Translations under genes and position numbers: made by a program
Part shown: one piece after another, positions 32,975 through 41,396 of the stretch
Position numbering within the stretch: position 1 is the stretch's first letter
Layout of the letters: every line of letters starts with the position of its first letter
NCBI RefSeq assembly: GCF_000062885.1
Contig: NC_009142.1
Span: forward strand, 6,933,584 to 6,997,583
DNA from: Saccharopolyspora erythraea NRRL 2338
Lineage (GTDB): Bacteria; Actinomycetota; Actinomycetes; Mycobacteriales; Pseudonocardiaceae
Length of the DNA: 64,000 nt
Direction of reading: 5' to 3'
Notes under the pieces: generated by a model
What the model was told of the DNA's origin: nothing
Databases searched by the model: none
Seen by the model: the letters and a program-made list of their open reading frames with translations, nothing else

Positions 32975-35530
32975 TCACGCCCCCGCGAGCACGACCTTGC
33001 CGAGCTCAGCCGGGCCCGACAGCAGCGGGTGCTTCGGGAGCACCCGCACGGTGTAGCCCGCCGGCCCTGCGTGCGGCAGGGTCACCGTCGCCGAGTAGTG
33101 CCCCTCCGCCGTCGGCTCCATCGGCTCGGTGACGAAGTCGTGCAGCTCGTCGGAGTCGTCGACCCTGCCGACCACGACCTCGACGTTGACGTCCGACGGG
33201 TCCAGGCCCGCGAGGTCGACCTGCGCCCGCACGACCACCTGACCGCCCAGCAGCGGCGTGCCGCCGTCCTCGACGGCCATCTCGGTGTCGTGGATGCGCA
33301 CCCAGGTCCACGCCGCGGAGAGCCGGCTGCGGTAGTCGGCGATCTCCTTCGCCCCGCGGTAGCCCTGCACCGCGACCGCGGCGGCCGAGCGCGCGGCGGG
33401 CGCGTAGTGGTGGTCGACGTACTCCCGCACCATCCGCGACGACTGCACGCGCGGCCCGAGCGTGGCGAGGGTGTGGCGCACCATCGACATCCACTTGCCC
33501 GGCACGCCGTCGGTGTTGCGCTCGTAGAAGGCCGGTGCGACCTGGGTGGAGATCAGTTCGTAGAGCGCCGCGGCCTCAAGGTCGTCACGGCGGTTCGGGT
33601 CGGTGACGCCGTCGGCGTCGGGGATCGCCCACCCGTTGTGGCCGTCGAACATCTCGTCCCACCAGCCGTCGCGCACCGAGAGGTTCAGGCCGCCGTTGAG
33701 CGCGGCCTTCATACCCGACGTTCCGCACGCCTCCAGCGGGCGCACCGGGTTGTTCAGCCAGACGTCGCAGCCGGACACCAGGTACCGGGCGAGCGCCATG
33801 TCGTAGTCGGGCAGGAACACGATGCGGTGGCGGACGTCGGCCTGGTCGGCGAACTGGACGATCTTCTGGATCATCACCTTGCCGCCCTCGTCGGCGGGGT
33901 GCGACTTGCCCGCCACGACCACCTGCACCGGGCGCTCGGGGTCGAGCAGCAGCTCCCGGAGCAGCTCGGTGTCGCGCAGCATCAGCGTCAGCCGCTTGTA
34001 GGTCGGGACCCGGCGGGCGAAGCCGATCGTCAGCACGTCGGGGTCGAAGACCGAGTCGCACCAGCCCAGCTCGAGATCGGAGGCACCGCGCTGCCGCCAT
34101 GCGTGGCGGAGCCTGCGGCGGACCTCGTCGACCAGCCGCTGGCGCAGCGAGCAGCGCAGCTCCCACAGCAGCGAGTCGCTGACCGGTTCCATGCCGCGCA
34201 GCCCGGCCCCGCTGTCCATTTCGGACTCACCGAGCAGCTTGCCCAGCTCGCGCGCCGACCAGGTCGGTCCGTGCACGCCGTTGGTGACCGACCCGATCGG
34301 GACCTCCTCGGTCCCGAACCCCGGCCACAGGCCGCGGAACATCTTGCGGCTCACCCCGCCGTGCAGCTGGGAGACGCCGTTGGCGCGCTGGGCGAGCCGC
34401 AGGCCCATGTGGGCCATGTTGAACATGCCCGGGTTCTCCTCGGCGCCCAGCGCCAGAACGCGTTCCGTGGGCACCCCCGGCACCAGCGCCTGCGGCGATC
34501 CGTCGCCGAAGTAGTGGCGCACGAGGTCGACCGGGAAGCGGTCGATCCCGGCCGGGACCGGGGTGTGGGTGGTGAACACCGTGCCCGCCCGGACGGCGAC
34601 GACGGCCTCGTCGAACTGCAGGCCGTGGTCGTCCTGGAGCTCGCGCACGCGTTCCAGGCCGAGGAACCCGGCGTGTCCCTCGTTGGTGTGAAAGACCGCG
34701 GGCTGCGGGTGGCCGGACAGCTCGCAGTAGGCACGCACGGCGCGCATGCCGCCGACCCCGGCCAGGATCTCCTGGCGGATGCGGTGGTCTGCGTCGCCGC
34801 CGTAGAGGCGGTCGGTGGTGCCGCGCAGGTCGTCGTCGTTCTCCGGCAGGTCGGTGTCGAGCAGCAGCAGCGGCACCCGTCCGACCTGGGCCTTCCAGAT
34901 CCGCGCGCGCAGCGTGCGGCCCTCGGGCATCGCGACCCGCACAAGCACCGGCGAGCCCGCACGGTCGTTCACCGTCTCCAGCGGCAGCGCGCGAGGGTCC
35001 AGAACCGGGTAGTGCTCCACCTGCCATCCTTCGCTGGACAGCGCCTGGCGGAAGTAGCCCGACCGGTAGAGCAGCCCGACGCCGACCAACGGCACCCCGA
35101 GGTCCGATGCGGACTTGAGGTGGTCGCCCGCCAGCACGCCCAGCCCGCCCGAGTAGTTCGGCAGCGCCTCGGCGACGCCGAACTCCATGGAGAAGTAGGC
35201 GACCGAGTCCGGCAGCAGCCCGCCCTCGTCCTGGCGCTGCTGGTACCAGCGCGGGACGGTGAGGTAGCGGCGCAGGTCGTCGTCGACGGCGCGGGTGCGG
35301 GCCAGGAAGTCCTCGTCGCGGGCGAGCCTGCTGAGCCGCCCCGCGGGCACCTCCGCCAGCAGCCGCAGCGGGTCGCCGCCCACCGCCGACCACACCTCCG
35401 GGTCGACCGACGCGAACAGGTCCTGCGTCGGCGGATGCCACGTCCAGCGGAGGTTGGTGGCCAGGGTGCCCAGCGCGGACAGCGCCTCCGGGAGGTGGGC
35501 GCGGACGGTGAAGCGGTGGACGGCTCGCAT
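32975..35530 (-). CDS. glgP: alpha-glucan (glycogen/maltodextrin) phosphorylase
   Basis: Encodes 851 aa of the GT35 type with the N-terminal DUF3417 region (SALGTLATNLRWTWHPPTQD). Phosphorylase blocks follow: YFSMEFGVAEALPNYSGGLG, TTHTPVPAGIDRFP, FARRVPTYKRLTLMLRD, and the PLP site ACGTSGMKAALNGGLNLSV with the Schiff-base lysine. It releases glucose-1-phosphate from alpha-1,4-glucan ends using phosphate. The ATG at 35530 matches the conserved RAVHRFTVRA start; ribosome-site support is weak. It is divergent from the first metallopeptidase gene (84-bp gap). It may turn over the glucan made by the enzymes at 13-16 kb. Confidence 0.95.
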   Translation of the reverse strand: MRAVHRFTVRAHLPEALSALGTLATNLRWTWHPPTQDLFASVDPEVWSAVGGDPLRLLAEVPAGRLSRLARDEDFLARTRAVDDDLRRYLTVPRWYQQRQDEGGLLPDSVAYFSMEFGVAEALPNYSGGLGVLAGDHLKSASDLGVPLVGVGLLYRSGYFRQALSSEGWQVEHYPVLDPRALPLETVNDRAGSPVLVRVAMPEGRTLRARIWKAQVGRVPLLLLDTDLPENDDDLRGTTDRLYGGDADHRIRQEILAGVGGMRAVRAYCELSGHPQPAVFHTNEGHAGFLGLERVRELQDDHGLQFDEAVVAVRAGTVFTTHTPVPAGIDRFPVDLVRHYFGDGSPQALVPGVPTERVLALGAEENPGMFNMAHMGLRLAQRANGVSQLHGGVSRKMFRGLWPGFGTEEVPIGSVTNGVHGPTWSARELGKLLGESEMDSGAGLRGMEPVSDSLLWELRCSLRQRLVDEVRRRLRHAWRQRGASDLELGWCDSVFDPDVLTIGFARRVPTYKRLTLMLRDTELLRELLLDPERPVQVVVAGKSHPADEGGKVMIQKIVQFADQADVRHRIVFLPDYDMALARYLVSGCDVWLNNPVRPLEACGTSGMKAALNGGLNLSVRDGWWDEMFDGHNGWAIPDADGVTDPNRRDDLEAAALYELISTQVAPAFYERNTDGVPGKWMSMVRHTLATLGPRVQSSRMVREYVDHHYAPAARSAAAVAVQGYRGAKEIADYRSRLSAAWTWVRIHDTEMAVEDGGTPLLGGQVVVRAQVDLAGLDPSDVNVEVVVGRVDDSDELHDFVTEPMEPTAEGHYSATVTLPHAGPAGYTVRVLPKHPLLSGPAELGKVVLAGA

Positions 35531-35614
35531 GGGAGCGGACCATATCTCGACACCCGCGCGGCCGTGCGGTGATGCCGCCGCCGTCACATCGCACCGCGAT
35601 GCGAAGCTGGTGCC

Positions 35615-36874
35615 GTGGGTGCACGGCGGTTCTTGGCGGCGCTGATCGCGCCGGTGGCTGCGCTGGGCGCGTGTGCGACGCCTCCCGCGCAGGCTCCGAG
35701 CGTGGCGGTCCGGGCCGTCGATCCGTCCTTCGTGCACGGAACCGACGGCGGCGAGACCGACCGGCTCGCGGCCACCGTCGTCACCGACGTGCAGGAGTAC
35801 TGGAAGGCGCAGTACCCGGCGACCTTCGGCGGGCCGTGGCGGCCGGTCGACGGCGGCTTCTTCTCGGTCGACACCGCGAACACGAGCGCCGCCGCGCCGC
35901 CGTGCTCGGGCGATGCCGCCGACGTCGAGGGCAACGCCTACTACTGCGCGACCGTCGACGCCGTCGCCTGGGACCGCACCGCGCTGCTGCCGGTGCTGCG
36001 CGAGCACTACGGGGAGGCCGCCGTCGTGGTCGTGCTCGCCCACGAGCTCGGCCACGCCGTGCAGCAGCGCTCCGGCGCGGGCACCGACGACCCGCGGCGC
36101 ACCGAGGCGATGGCCGACTGCTACGCCGGTTCGTTCGTCCGGTGGGCGGCCGACGGGCGCGCCCCGCACCTGCGCGTGCGGCCGGACCAGCTCGACGGCG
36201 CGATGCGCGCGCTCACCGTCTTCCGCGACCCGGTCGGCGGCGGGCAGGCCGCCGACCCGCACGGAAGCGCCTTCGACCGGGTCGCCGCGTTCCAGGACGG
36301 CTACCGCGGAGGTCCCGGGCGCTGCGCGCAGCCGAGCCCCGCGCTGCCCGCGAAGGCGCCGGAGGAACCGAACCGGCCGGTGCCCGAGGTGCTGGCCGCG
36401 CCGGACGTCCGCGACTACTTCACCGGGCTGGTGAGCCGCCGCGGCGCGCGGTGGTCGGCTCCCCCGGTCGTCGACGACCCGGGCTCGCGATGCGGGGAGA
36501 CGGCCGTGGAGTACTGCACCGACCCCGCGCGGGTGGCCGTCGACGAACCCGCGCTGGCCGCGCTCGACCACGACATCGGTGACCAGGCGATCACCACGCT
36601 CGTCGCGTCCCGGTACGCCGTCGCCGCGCTCGACGCCCTGGGCCTGCCCGCGCACGGCGTGGAAGGCGGGCGCCGCGTCTCCTGCCTGGCGGGCGCCTAC
36701 ACCGGCCGGGCCGCGCTGTCCCCCGGCGACCTCGACGAGGCGGTCGAGGTGCTGCTCGCGGGCAACGGCGTCTCGCGCGACGTCGACGGCGTCAACGCGC
36801 TCACCGGCTTCGACCGGTTCCTCTCCTTCCGCGGAGGCGCGCTCGGCGGTCCGGGCGCCTGCGGTCTGCGCTGA
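35615..36874 (+). CDS. putative neutral zinc metallopeptidase lipoprotein (first copy)
   Basis: Encodes 419 aa from a GTG. An N-terminal signal with lipobox LGAC (lipidated Cys20) places it on the outer face of the membrane. The zinc motif HELGH is at residues 143-147, followed by the third-ligand region RRTEAMADCYAGSFV, which identifies the YpfJ-type neutral zinc metallopeptidase family (PF04228). Paired cysteines suggest disulfides. A paralogue follows 139 bp downstream with the same architecture, and both keep the DXDGXN-like DVDGVNALTGFDRF end. The substrate is unknown; a cell-envelope role is likely. Confidence 0.88.
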   Translation: MGARRFLAALIAPVAALGACATPPAQAPSVAVRAVDPSFVHGTDGGETDRLAATVVTDVQEYWKAQYPATFGGPWRPVDGGFFSVDTANTSAAAPPCSGDAADVEGNAYYCATVDAVAWDRTALLPVLREHYGEAAVVVVLAHELGHAVQQRSGAGTDDPRRTEAMADCYAGSFVRWAADGRAPHLRVRPDQLDGAMRALTVFRDPVGGGQAADPHGSAFDRVAAFQDGYRGGPGRCAQPSPALPAKAPEEPNRPVPEVLAAPDVRDYFTGLVSRRGARWSAPPVVDDPGSRCGETAVEYCTDPARVAVDEPALAALDHDIGDQAITTLVASRYAVAALDALGLPAHGVEGGRRVSCLAGAYTGRAALSPGDLDEAVEVLLAGNGVSRDVDGVNALTGFDRFLSFRGGALGGPGACGLR

Positions 36875-37013
36875 CACCCGTCGCGGGCGGTACGCCCGAT
36901 GCGGTCGATCCCGCCTGGCGCCGGGGACCCACCAGATAGGCTGCTGCGGGCGCAGGCGGGCGCGGTACCCGGCGTCGCCCGACGGGACTTTTCGGCAGGG
37001 ATGGGAAACGTCA

Positions 37014-38483
37014 GTGGAAGCGGTATCGGCACGCAACCGGAGACGCCGGCGCATCATCGGCACGACGACCGCGGTGATCACGTGCGCCGCGCTGGTCGCC
37101 GGATGCTCGCAGGCGGTCAGCGGCACCCCGACCACTCCCGGCGGGTTCGCCACCGACACGGTGGCCGGACTGCCCGCCGCCAACGGACCCAGCGGCCCGA
37201 AGGCGGGCGCGCCGGAGTCGAGCCTGCCGGTCGAGGGCACCGACAACGGCGAGATGGACAAGCTCGCCCGCAACGCCGTCGCCGACGTCGACGAGTTCTG
37301 GGCCGAGGAGTTCCCGAAGGCCTTCGGCGGCAAGAAGTTCGACCCCGTCAAGCGACTGGTCTCCTACGACTCGGAGGGGCCCGGCGCCACCGTGTGCGGT
37401 GAGAACACCGCCGGTCTGGTCAACGCCTTCTACTGCCCCACCGACGACCTGATCGCGTGGGACCGCGCCGGGCTGCTTCCGCAGCTCGAAAGCAGCTTCG
37501 GCTCGATGTCGGTGGTCGCGGTCATCGCGCACGAGATGGGCCACGCCATCCAGCACCGGGCGGGCATCGTCTCGGCGAACGACCCGACGATCGTGCTGGA
37601 GCAGCAGGCGGACTGCTTCACCGGCGCGTTCTTCCGGCACGTCGCCGAGGACGAGTCCCAGTACTTCGAGGTCTCCACCGGTGAGGGCCTCAACCAGGTG
37701 ATGGGCGTGCTCAGCTCGATCCGCGACCCGATCGGCAGCGACTTCAAGGACACCAGCGCGCACGGCAGCTCGTTCGACCGGGTCACCGCCTTCCAGTACG
37801 GCTTCTCCGACGGCGCGAAGCGCTGCGCCGACATGGACGCCGCCGACGTCAAGCAGCGGACCACCCAGTTCGAGTTCTGGAAGCAGGGCCAGGAGTCCGA
37901 CCTGCCCATCTCGCAGGAGAACATCGACGTCGTCGAGAAGAGCCTGCAGGAGGTCTTCAAGGACACCGGCGCCGAGCCGCCGTCGATCACCACGAGCCAG
38001 ACCGCGTGCAGCGGTGTCGAGGCGACGACCCCCGCGGCCTACTGCCCGGACACCAACACGGTGTCGCTGAACCTGGAGGAACTGCGCAAGATCGGCACGC
38101 CGCCGGCGCAGGACGAGGCCGCCACCGGTTACGGCGACTTCGCCGCCTACGCCCAGGTCGCGTCCAGGTACGCGCTGTCGGTGCAGAAGGCCGCCGGGCT
38201 CTCGCTCGACGACGAGGCCGCGGGCCTGCGCACCGCCTGCCTGGTCGGGTCGTGGAGCGGGTTGCTGATCGAGGACCCGATCGGCCAGCGCAACCCGGTC
38301 GGCAAGCTGCGGGTCGCCCCCGGCGACATCGACGAGGGCGTGGCCGCGCTGCTCGGCGAGGACAGCCTGATCGCGGCGAACGTCAACGGCGAGCAGGTGC
38401 CCGCGGGCTTCGCCCGGGTGGAGGCGTTCCGGGTCGGCTTCCAGGAGGGCTTCGCCCCCTGCAGCGCCAAGTACGGCGGCTGA
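37014..38483 (+). CDS. putative neutral zinc metallopeptidase lipoprotein (second copy)
   Basis: Encodes 489 aa from a GTG preceded by GGGAAA. The signal ends in lipobox VAGC (Cys31). A Pro/Gly linker leads to the peptidase domain with HEMGH at 173-177 and the ligand helix LEQQADCFTGAFFR. The C-terminal half (AAYAQVASRYALSVQKAAGL, then FARVEAFRVGFQEGF) corresponds to the same region in the upstream paralogue, so the pair arose by duplication. A textbook intrinsic terminator ends the unit. The biological substrate is unknown. Confidence 0.9.
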   Translation: MEAVSARNRRRRRIIGTTTAVITCAALVAGCSQAVSGTPTTPGGFATDTVAGLPAANGPSGPKAGAPESSLPVEGTDNGEMDKLARNAVADVDEFWAEEFPKAFGGKKFDPVKRLVSYDSEGPGATVCGENTAGLVNAFYCPTDDLIAWDRAGLLPQLESSFGSMSVVAVIAHEMGHAIQHRAGIVSANDPTIVLEQQADCFTGAFFRHVAEDESQYFEVSTGEGLNQVMGVLSSIRDPIGSDFKDTSAHGSSFDRVTAFQYGFSDGAKRCADMDAADVKQRTTQFEFWKQGQESDLPISQENIDVVEKSLQEVFKDTGAEPPSITTSQTACSGVEATTPAAYCPDTNTVSLNLEELRKIGTPPAQDEAATGYGDFAAYAQVASRYALSVQKAAGLSLDDEAAGLRTACLVGSWSGLLIEDPIGQRNPVGKLRVAPGDIDEGVAALLGEDSLIAANVNGEQVPAGFARVEAFRVGFQEGFAPCSAKYGG

Positions 38484-38499
38484 GCACCTCCGAACGCGA

Positions 38500-38534
38500 A
38501 AGGTCCCTCCCCACTGCGGGGAGGGACCTTTTTT
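38500..38534 (+). terminator. intrinsic terminator after metallopeptidase pair
   Basis: A perfect 13-bp stem (38500-38512 with 38518-38530), loop ACTGC, then a T-run: the best rho-independent terminator in the window. Confidence 0.92.
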
Positions 38535-38543
38535 CGTACCTGT

Positions 38544-38579
38544 GGGTCTTCCGGGTTGCCGTGGCATCCCGGAAGACCC
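38544..38579 (-). terminator. hairpin terminating the thioredoxin-like gene
   Basis: GGGTCTTCCGGG (38544-38555) pairs perfectly with CCCGGAAGACCC (38568-38579) around a 12-base loop. It begins eight bases beyond the stop of the leftward gene at 38587. Confidence 0.7.
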
Positions 38580-38586
38580 CACGGGG

Positions 38587-39555
38587 TCAGAACAGGGCGC
38601 TGGCCAGTGCGCGGCGGGCGGCGGTCACGCGCTCGTCGCCGTCGGGGAACAGCTCGAACATCTCCACCAGGTGCTGGCGGACGCGGTTGCGGTCGTCGCC
38701 CGAGGTGCGCTTGACGGTGCGCACCAGCCGGTCGAAGGCCTCCTCGACCCGCTGGGCCGCGACCTCGGCGTCGGCGGCGGCCAACTGGGCGTCGAGGTCG
38801 TCCGGCGCGGCGTCGGCGCGCTCGACCGCCGACGGGTCGGCGCTCTCGGCGCGGGCGCTGAAGCGCACCTGCGCCAGCGCGGCCTTGGCCTGCTCGTTGG
38901 CCGGCTCGGATTCGAGGATCTGCTGGTAGGCCGACTCGGCCGCCGCGTAGTCGCCGCGCTCGAGCGCCTCCTCGGCCGCGGTGAACCGGGGGTCCTCCTG
39001 CTCGGCCGGGGCGGCACCGCCCGCGGCGGCCTCGGCCTCCCGGATACCGGGGAGCTGGTCGCGCATGGCGTCCAGCAGCGAGTTGATCCACTGCCGGATC
39101 TGCGGCTCCGGCTGCGCCCCCGCGAAGGCCTCGACCGGCTGGCCACCCGCGATGGCGATCACCATCGGCACCGACTGCACCTGGAACAGCTGCGCGATCC
39201 GGGGGTTGGCGTCGACGTCGATCTTGGCCAGCACCCAGCTGCCGCCCGCCTCGGCCGCCAGCCGCTCCAGCATCGGGGAGAGCTGCTTGCACGGCCCGCA
39301 CCAGGTGGCCCACAGGTCCACCACGACGGGCACCTGCATGGAGCGCTCGACGACCTCGGCCTGGAAGGTCGCCTCGGTCACGTCGATGACCGAACCGCCC
39401 GCCGGGGGCGCCGCGCCCGCCTCGCCTTTGGCGGCGGGCTGCTGGTCACCGGCGCGTGCGGTGGCGTCGGCCCTGCTCTTGAGGGCCGACAGGTCGACTG
39501 CACCCGCCATCGCGGCGGACATTGCTGCGTTCTGGCGTGGATCGGGCCTCGTCAC
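38587..39555 (-). CDS. thioredoxin-TPR co-chaperone (CnoX/YbbN type)
   Basis: Encodes 322 aa. An N-terminal alanine-rich segment precedes a thioredoxin domain with active site WATWCGPCK (Cys86, Cys89). A TPR-like half follows, including [21 protein letters not shown]. coli CnoX has a degenerate active site and hands clients to chaperones; here an intact CGPC keeps redox activity possible. The GTG at 39555 is chosen because AGGA/GGAGG lies just upstream; ATGs twelve and sixteen codons later have no site. It is convergent with the metallopeptidases. Confidence 0.9.
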   Translation of the reverse strand: MTRPDPRQNAAMSAAMAGAVDLSALKSRADATARAGDQQPAAKGEAGAAPPAGGSVIDVTEATFQAEVVERSMQVPVVVDLWATWCGPCKQLSPMLERLAAEAGGSWVLAKIDVDANPRIAQLFQVQSVPMVIAIAGGQPVEAFAGAQPEPQIRQWINSLLDAMRDQLPGIREAEAAAGGAAPAEQEDPRFTAAEEALERGDYAAAESAYQQILESEPANEQAKAALAQVRFSARAESADPSAVERADAAPDDLDAQLAAADAEVAAQRVEEAFDRLVRTVKRTSGDDRNRVRQHLVEMFELFPDGDERVTAARRALASALF

Positions 39556-39755
39556 ACCTCCATCCTGACACGACACGCCGGGCGGGCGGTGCCTGGGCGC
39601 CCCATGTCCGGCCTGCACGGTTGCGCACTGGGCAGCGACGACACGCCGAGGCGACTCGGAGATCAAGTCGAAGCAGTGAACAAATGTCACTCGTCCAGGT
39701 GATATCGGAAGAAAGTCCTCAGGTCGCGGCGGATTGGTCGCCGAAGCAGTCACCG

Positions 39756-39787
39756 GGCTCGCGAACGAGCGTGTTCGCCCGCGAGCC
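39756..39787 (+). promoter_or_regulatory. stem-loop in the 5' region of the small secreted gene
   Basis: GGCTCGCG (39756-39763) pairs with CGCGAGCC (39780-39787), and GAAC pairs with GTTC inside. It lies about 80 bp before the GTG at 39869 within the 313-bp gap 39556-39868, which holds no other gene. A structured leader or a hairpin in the promoter region are both possible. Confidence 0.35.
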
Positions 39788-39868
39788 GTGCGTGATCACA
39801 CGCGGGCCGTGCGGGGGACTCCAGCGCGGGATTTCCCTGCCCGAAGTTCAACGAGAGGTACGAAGACA

Positions 39869-40126
39869 GTGCGTATTGGAACCCGTGTCGCCGCAGCCGC
39901 CGGCGTCGCAGCCGTGGGCGTTATGACCCTCGGCGCCCCCGCCTTCGCCGACAGCGTCGACAACAACGGCGTCAACGTCGTGAACGACAACAACATCAGC
40001 GCCGTGCCGGTCCAGGCCTGCGGCAACGACATCGGCGCCATCGTCGGCGTCATCCTCAAGCTCGGGTCGGAGCAGACCACCAGCTGCGTCAACGCCCCGA
40101 TCGTCGACCACGCGCAGCAGCGCTGA
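39869..40126 (+). CDS. small secreted two-cysteine protein (chaplin-like character)
   Basis: Encodes 85 aa from a GTG with GAGAGG upstream. A Sec signal (RVAAAAGVAAVGVMTLGAPA, cleavage near AFA-DS) leaves a mature peptide of about 57 residues. It is rich in Asn and Val and has exactly two cysteines: NNGVNVVNDNNISAVPVQAC followed by GNDIGAIVGVILKLG and TTSCVN. Spacing and the VPVQ-C-GN pattern recall chaplin repeats, though the core is not a full match. It could be a surface-active aerial-hyphae protein. A long, structured upstream region suggests developmental control. Confidence 0.7.
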   Translation: MRIGTRVAAAAGVAAVGVMTLGAPAFADSVDNNGVNVVNDNNISAVPVQACGNDIGAIVGVILKLGSEQTTSCVNAPIVDHAQQR

Positions 40127-40146
40127 CGTCCCGACGGCAGCACCAC

Positions 40147-40186
40147 CGAAGGGCGGCGCCGGCCCAGGCCGGTGCCGCCCTTCGGC
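40147..40186. terminator. bidirectional terminator
   Basis: A 17-bp stem with one G-U pair (40147-40163 with 40170-40186) and a 6-base loop lies between the convergent small secreted gene and the thiamine-binding-type gene. Confidence 0.8.
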
Positions 40187-40194
40187 GTCCGCGC

Positions 40195-40491
40195 TCAGTC
40201 CTGCTCGAGGTGCTCGTTGACCCGCTCGACCTTCTGCCGCAGCTGGTCGGTGTAGCCGGGGCGGATGTCGGCCTTGATCACCAGGCTGGTGCGCGGCGAA
40301 CGCGAGGACACCGCCTCGGTGGCCCGCTTGACGACGTCCATCACCTCGTCCCACTCGCCCTCGATGGTGGTGAACATCGCGGTCGTCTCATATGGCAGAC
40401 CCGAGTCGCGCACCACCCGGACCGCCGCGGCGACCGCCTCGCTGACGCCGTCACCCGAGTTCGCCGGAGCCACGCTGAATGCCAGCAGCAC
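40195..40491 (-). CDS. MTH1187/YkoF-type thiamine-binding protein
   Basis: Encodes 98 aa from a GTG with GGAGGAGGAAC upstream, the normal length of the family (PF01910). Diagnostic parts are [19 protein letters not shown], the ligand-region [18 protein letters not shown], and the C-terminal [19 protein letters not shown]. Members form tetramers and some bind thiamine or hydroxymethylpyrimidine, so a role in thiamine-precursor handling is likely but unproven. No thiamine genes or THI riboswitch are nearby. It is divergent from the MarR gene at 40622. Confidence 0.88.
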   Translation of the reverse strand: MLLAFSVAPANSGDGVSEAVAAAVRVVRDSGLPYETTAMFTTIEGEWDEVMDVVKRATEAVSSRSPRTSLVIKADIRPGYTDQLRQKVERVNEHLEQD

Positions 40492-40621
40492 GTCTGTTCC
40501 TCCTCCACCTCTGGTTCTTCGCACGATCCGCACCGTGCAGCGCCGATCGTGGCCGGTTTTCTTCCCGCGGCCAGACCACACTTCCCGACGGGGCCGCCGC
40601 GCGCTGCTAGCGTCGAGCAAC

Positions 40622-41122
40622 ATGAGCACTCGTAGTCCGCTGCCCTTCGACCCCATCGCCCGCGCGGCGGAGCTCTGGGCCGAGCGGGTCGGCCCGTCCA
40701 CGACGATGGCCGCCGTCACCAGCGTGATGCGAGTCCAGCAGATCCTGCAGTCCGCGGTGGACACCGCGCTGCGCCCGCACAACCTGACCTTCGCCCGCTA
40801 CGAGGCGCTGGTGCTGCTGAGCTTCTCTCGCCGGGGCAGCCTGCCGATGCGGGTGATGGGCGACCGCCTCCAGCTGCACCCGACCAGCGTCACCAACATC
40901 GTCGACCGGCTGGAGCAGGACGACCTGGTCCGGCGGGTGCCGCATCCGACCGACCGCCGCACGACCCTGGTGGAGATCACCGACGAGGGGCGCGACCTGG
41001 TCAAGCGGGCCACCGAGTCGGTGACCGAGATCGACTTCGGCCTGCGCGGGGTCACCGAGCGCCAGACCCAGCAGCTCACCGAGCTGCTCGGCAGGGTCCG
41101 GCACGCCGCGGGCGACTTCTGA
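40622..41122 (+). CDS. MarR-family transcriptional regulator
   Basis: Encodes 166 aa. The winged helix is evident: [20 protein letters not shown] (recognition helix) and [20 protein letters not shown] (wing with the DXRXX-like DRR motif). The ATG has no ribosome site, but TAGCGT ends eight bases upstream, so a leaderless transcript is likely; the same TAGCGT arrangement precedes the gene at 59447. No obvious divergent target has a palindrome here. The ligand is unknown. Following DNA to 41396 carries short repeats. Confidence 0.9.
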   Translation: MSTRSPLPFDPIARAAELWAERVGPSTTMAAVTSVMRVQQILQSAVDTALRPHNLTFARYEALVLLSFSRRGSLPMRVMGDRLQLHPTSVTNIVDRLEQDDLVRRVPHPTDRRTTLVEITDEGRDLVKRATESVTEIDFGLRGVTERQTQQLTELLGRVRHAAGDF

Positions 41123-41168
41123 GTCCGGCGCGGGTGGGTCGCGAACCGGCGTGGGCGGCCACAAGCCC

Positions 41169-41231
41169 AAGCGCGAATGAATCTTGAGCCCGACGCGGGT
41201 GACCACGCGCCGAAGCGCGGATGAATCCTGA
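41169..41231. repeat. two copies of a 44-bp-spaced imperfect repeat
   Basis: AAGCGCGAATGAATCTTGA (41169-41187) recurs as AAGCGCGGATGAATCCTGA (41213-41231), with similar GC-rich flanks. It lies in the 274-bp gap 41123-41396, which otherwise shows only the upstream region of the secreted gene. Confidence 0.6.
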
Positions 41232-41396
41232 ACGGGCGGCTTCCGTCCCCTTGCTGCCGTCGCGCCCGAATTGGCGTTCGCTTTCGCAAACACCTCGCCG
41301 TCCGGTGGAACCCCGGTTGATCTTGCGTGCATCCCAGCCCGCACAACACGCCGTAGTACCCGGCGTCCGGACACCACTGGAGGGACGACGAGCCAC

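Noticed and set aside
32975-37351. 1458-codon minus-strand frame spanning phosphorylase and metallopeptidase genes
   Set aside because: Only the part to 35530 matches glycogen phosphorylase; upstream is antisense to two lipoprotein peptidases with clear motifs.
39676-39690. CRP/GlxR site GTGAACAAATGTCAC upstream of the small secreted gene
   Set aside because: The half-sites are separated by seven bases instead of six and lack flanking T/A, so it does not fit the consensus.
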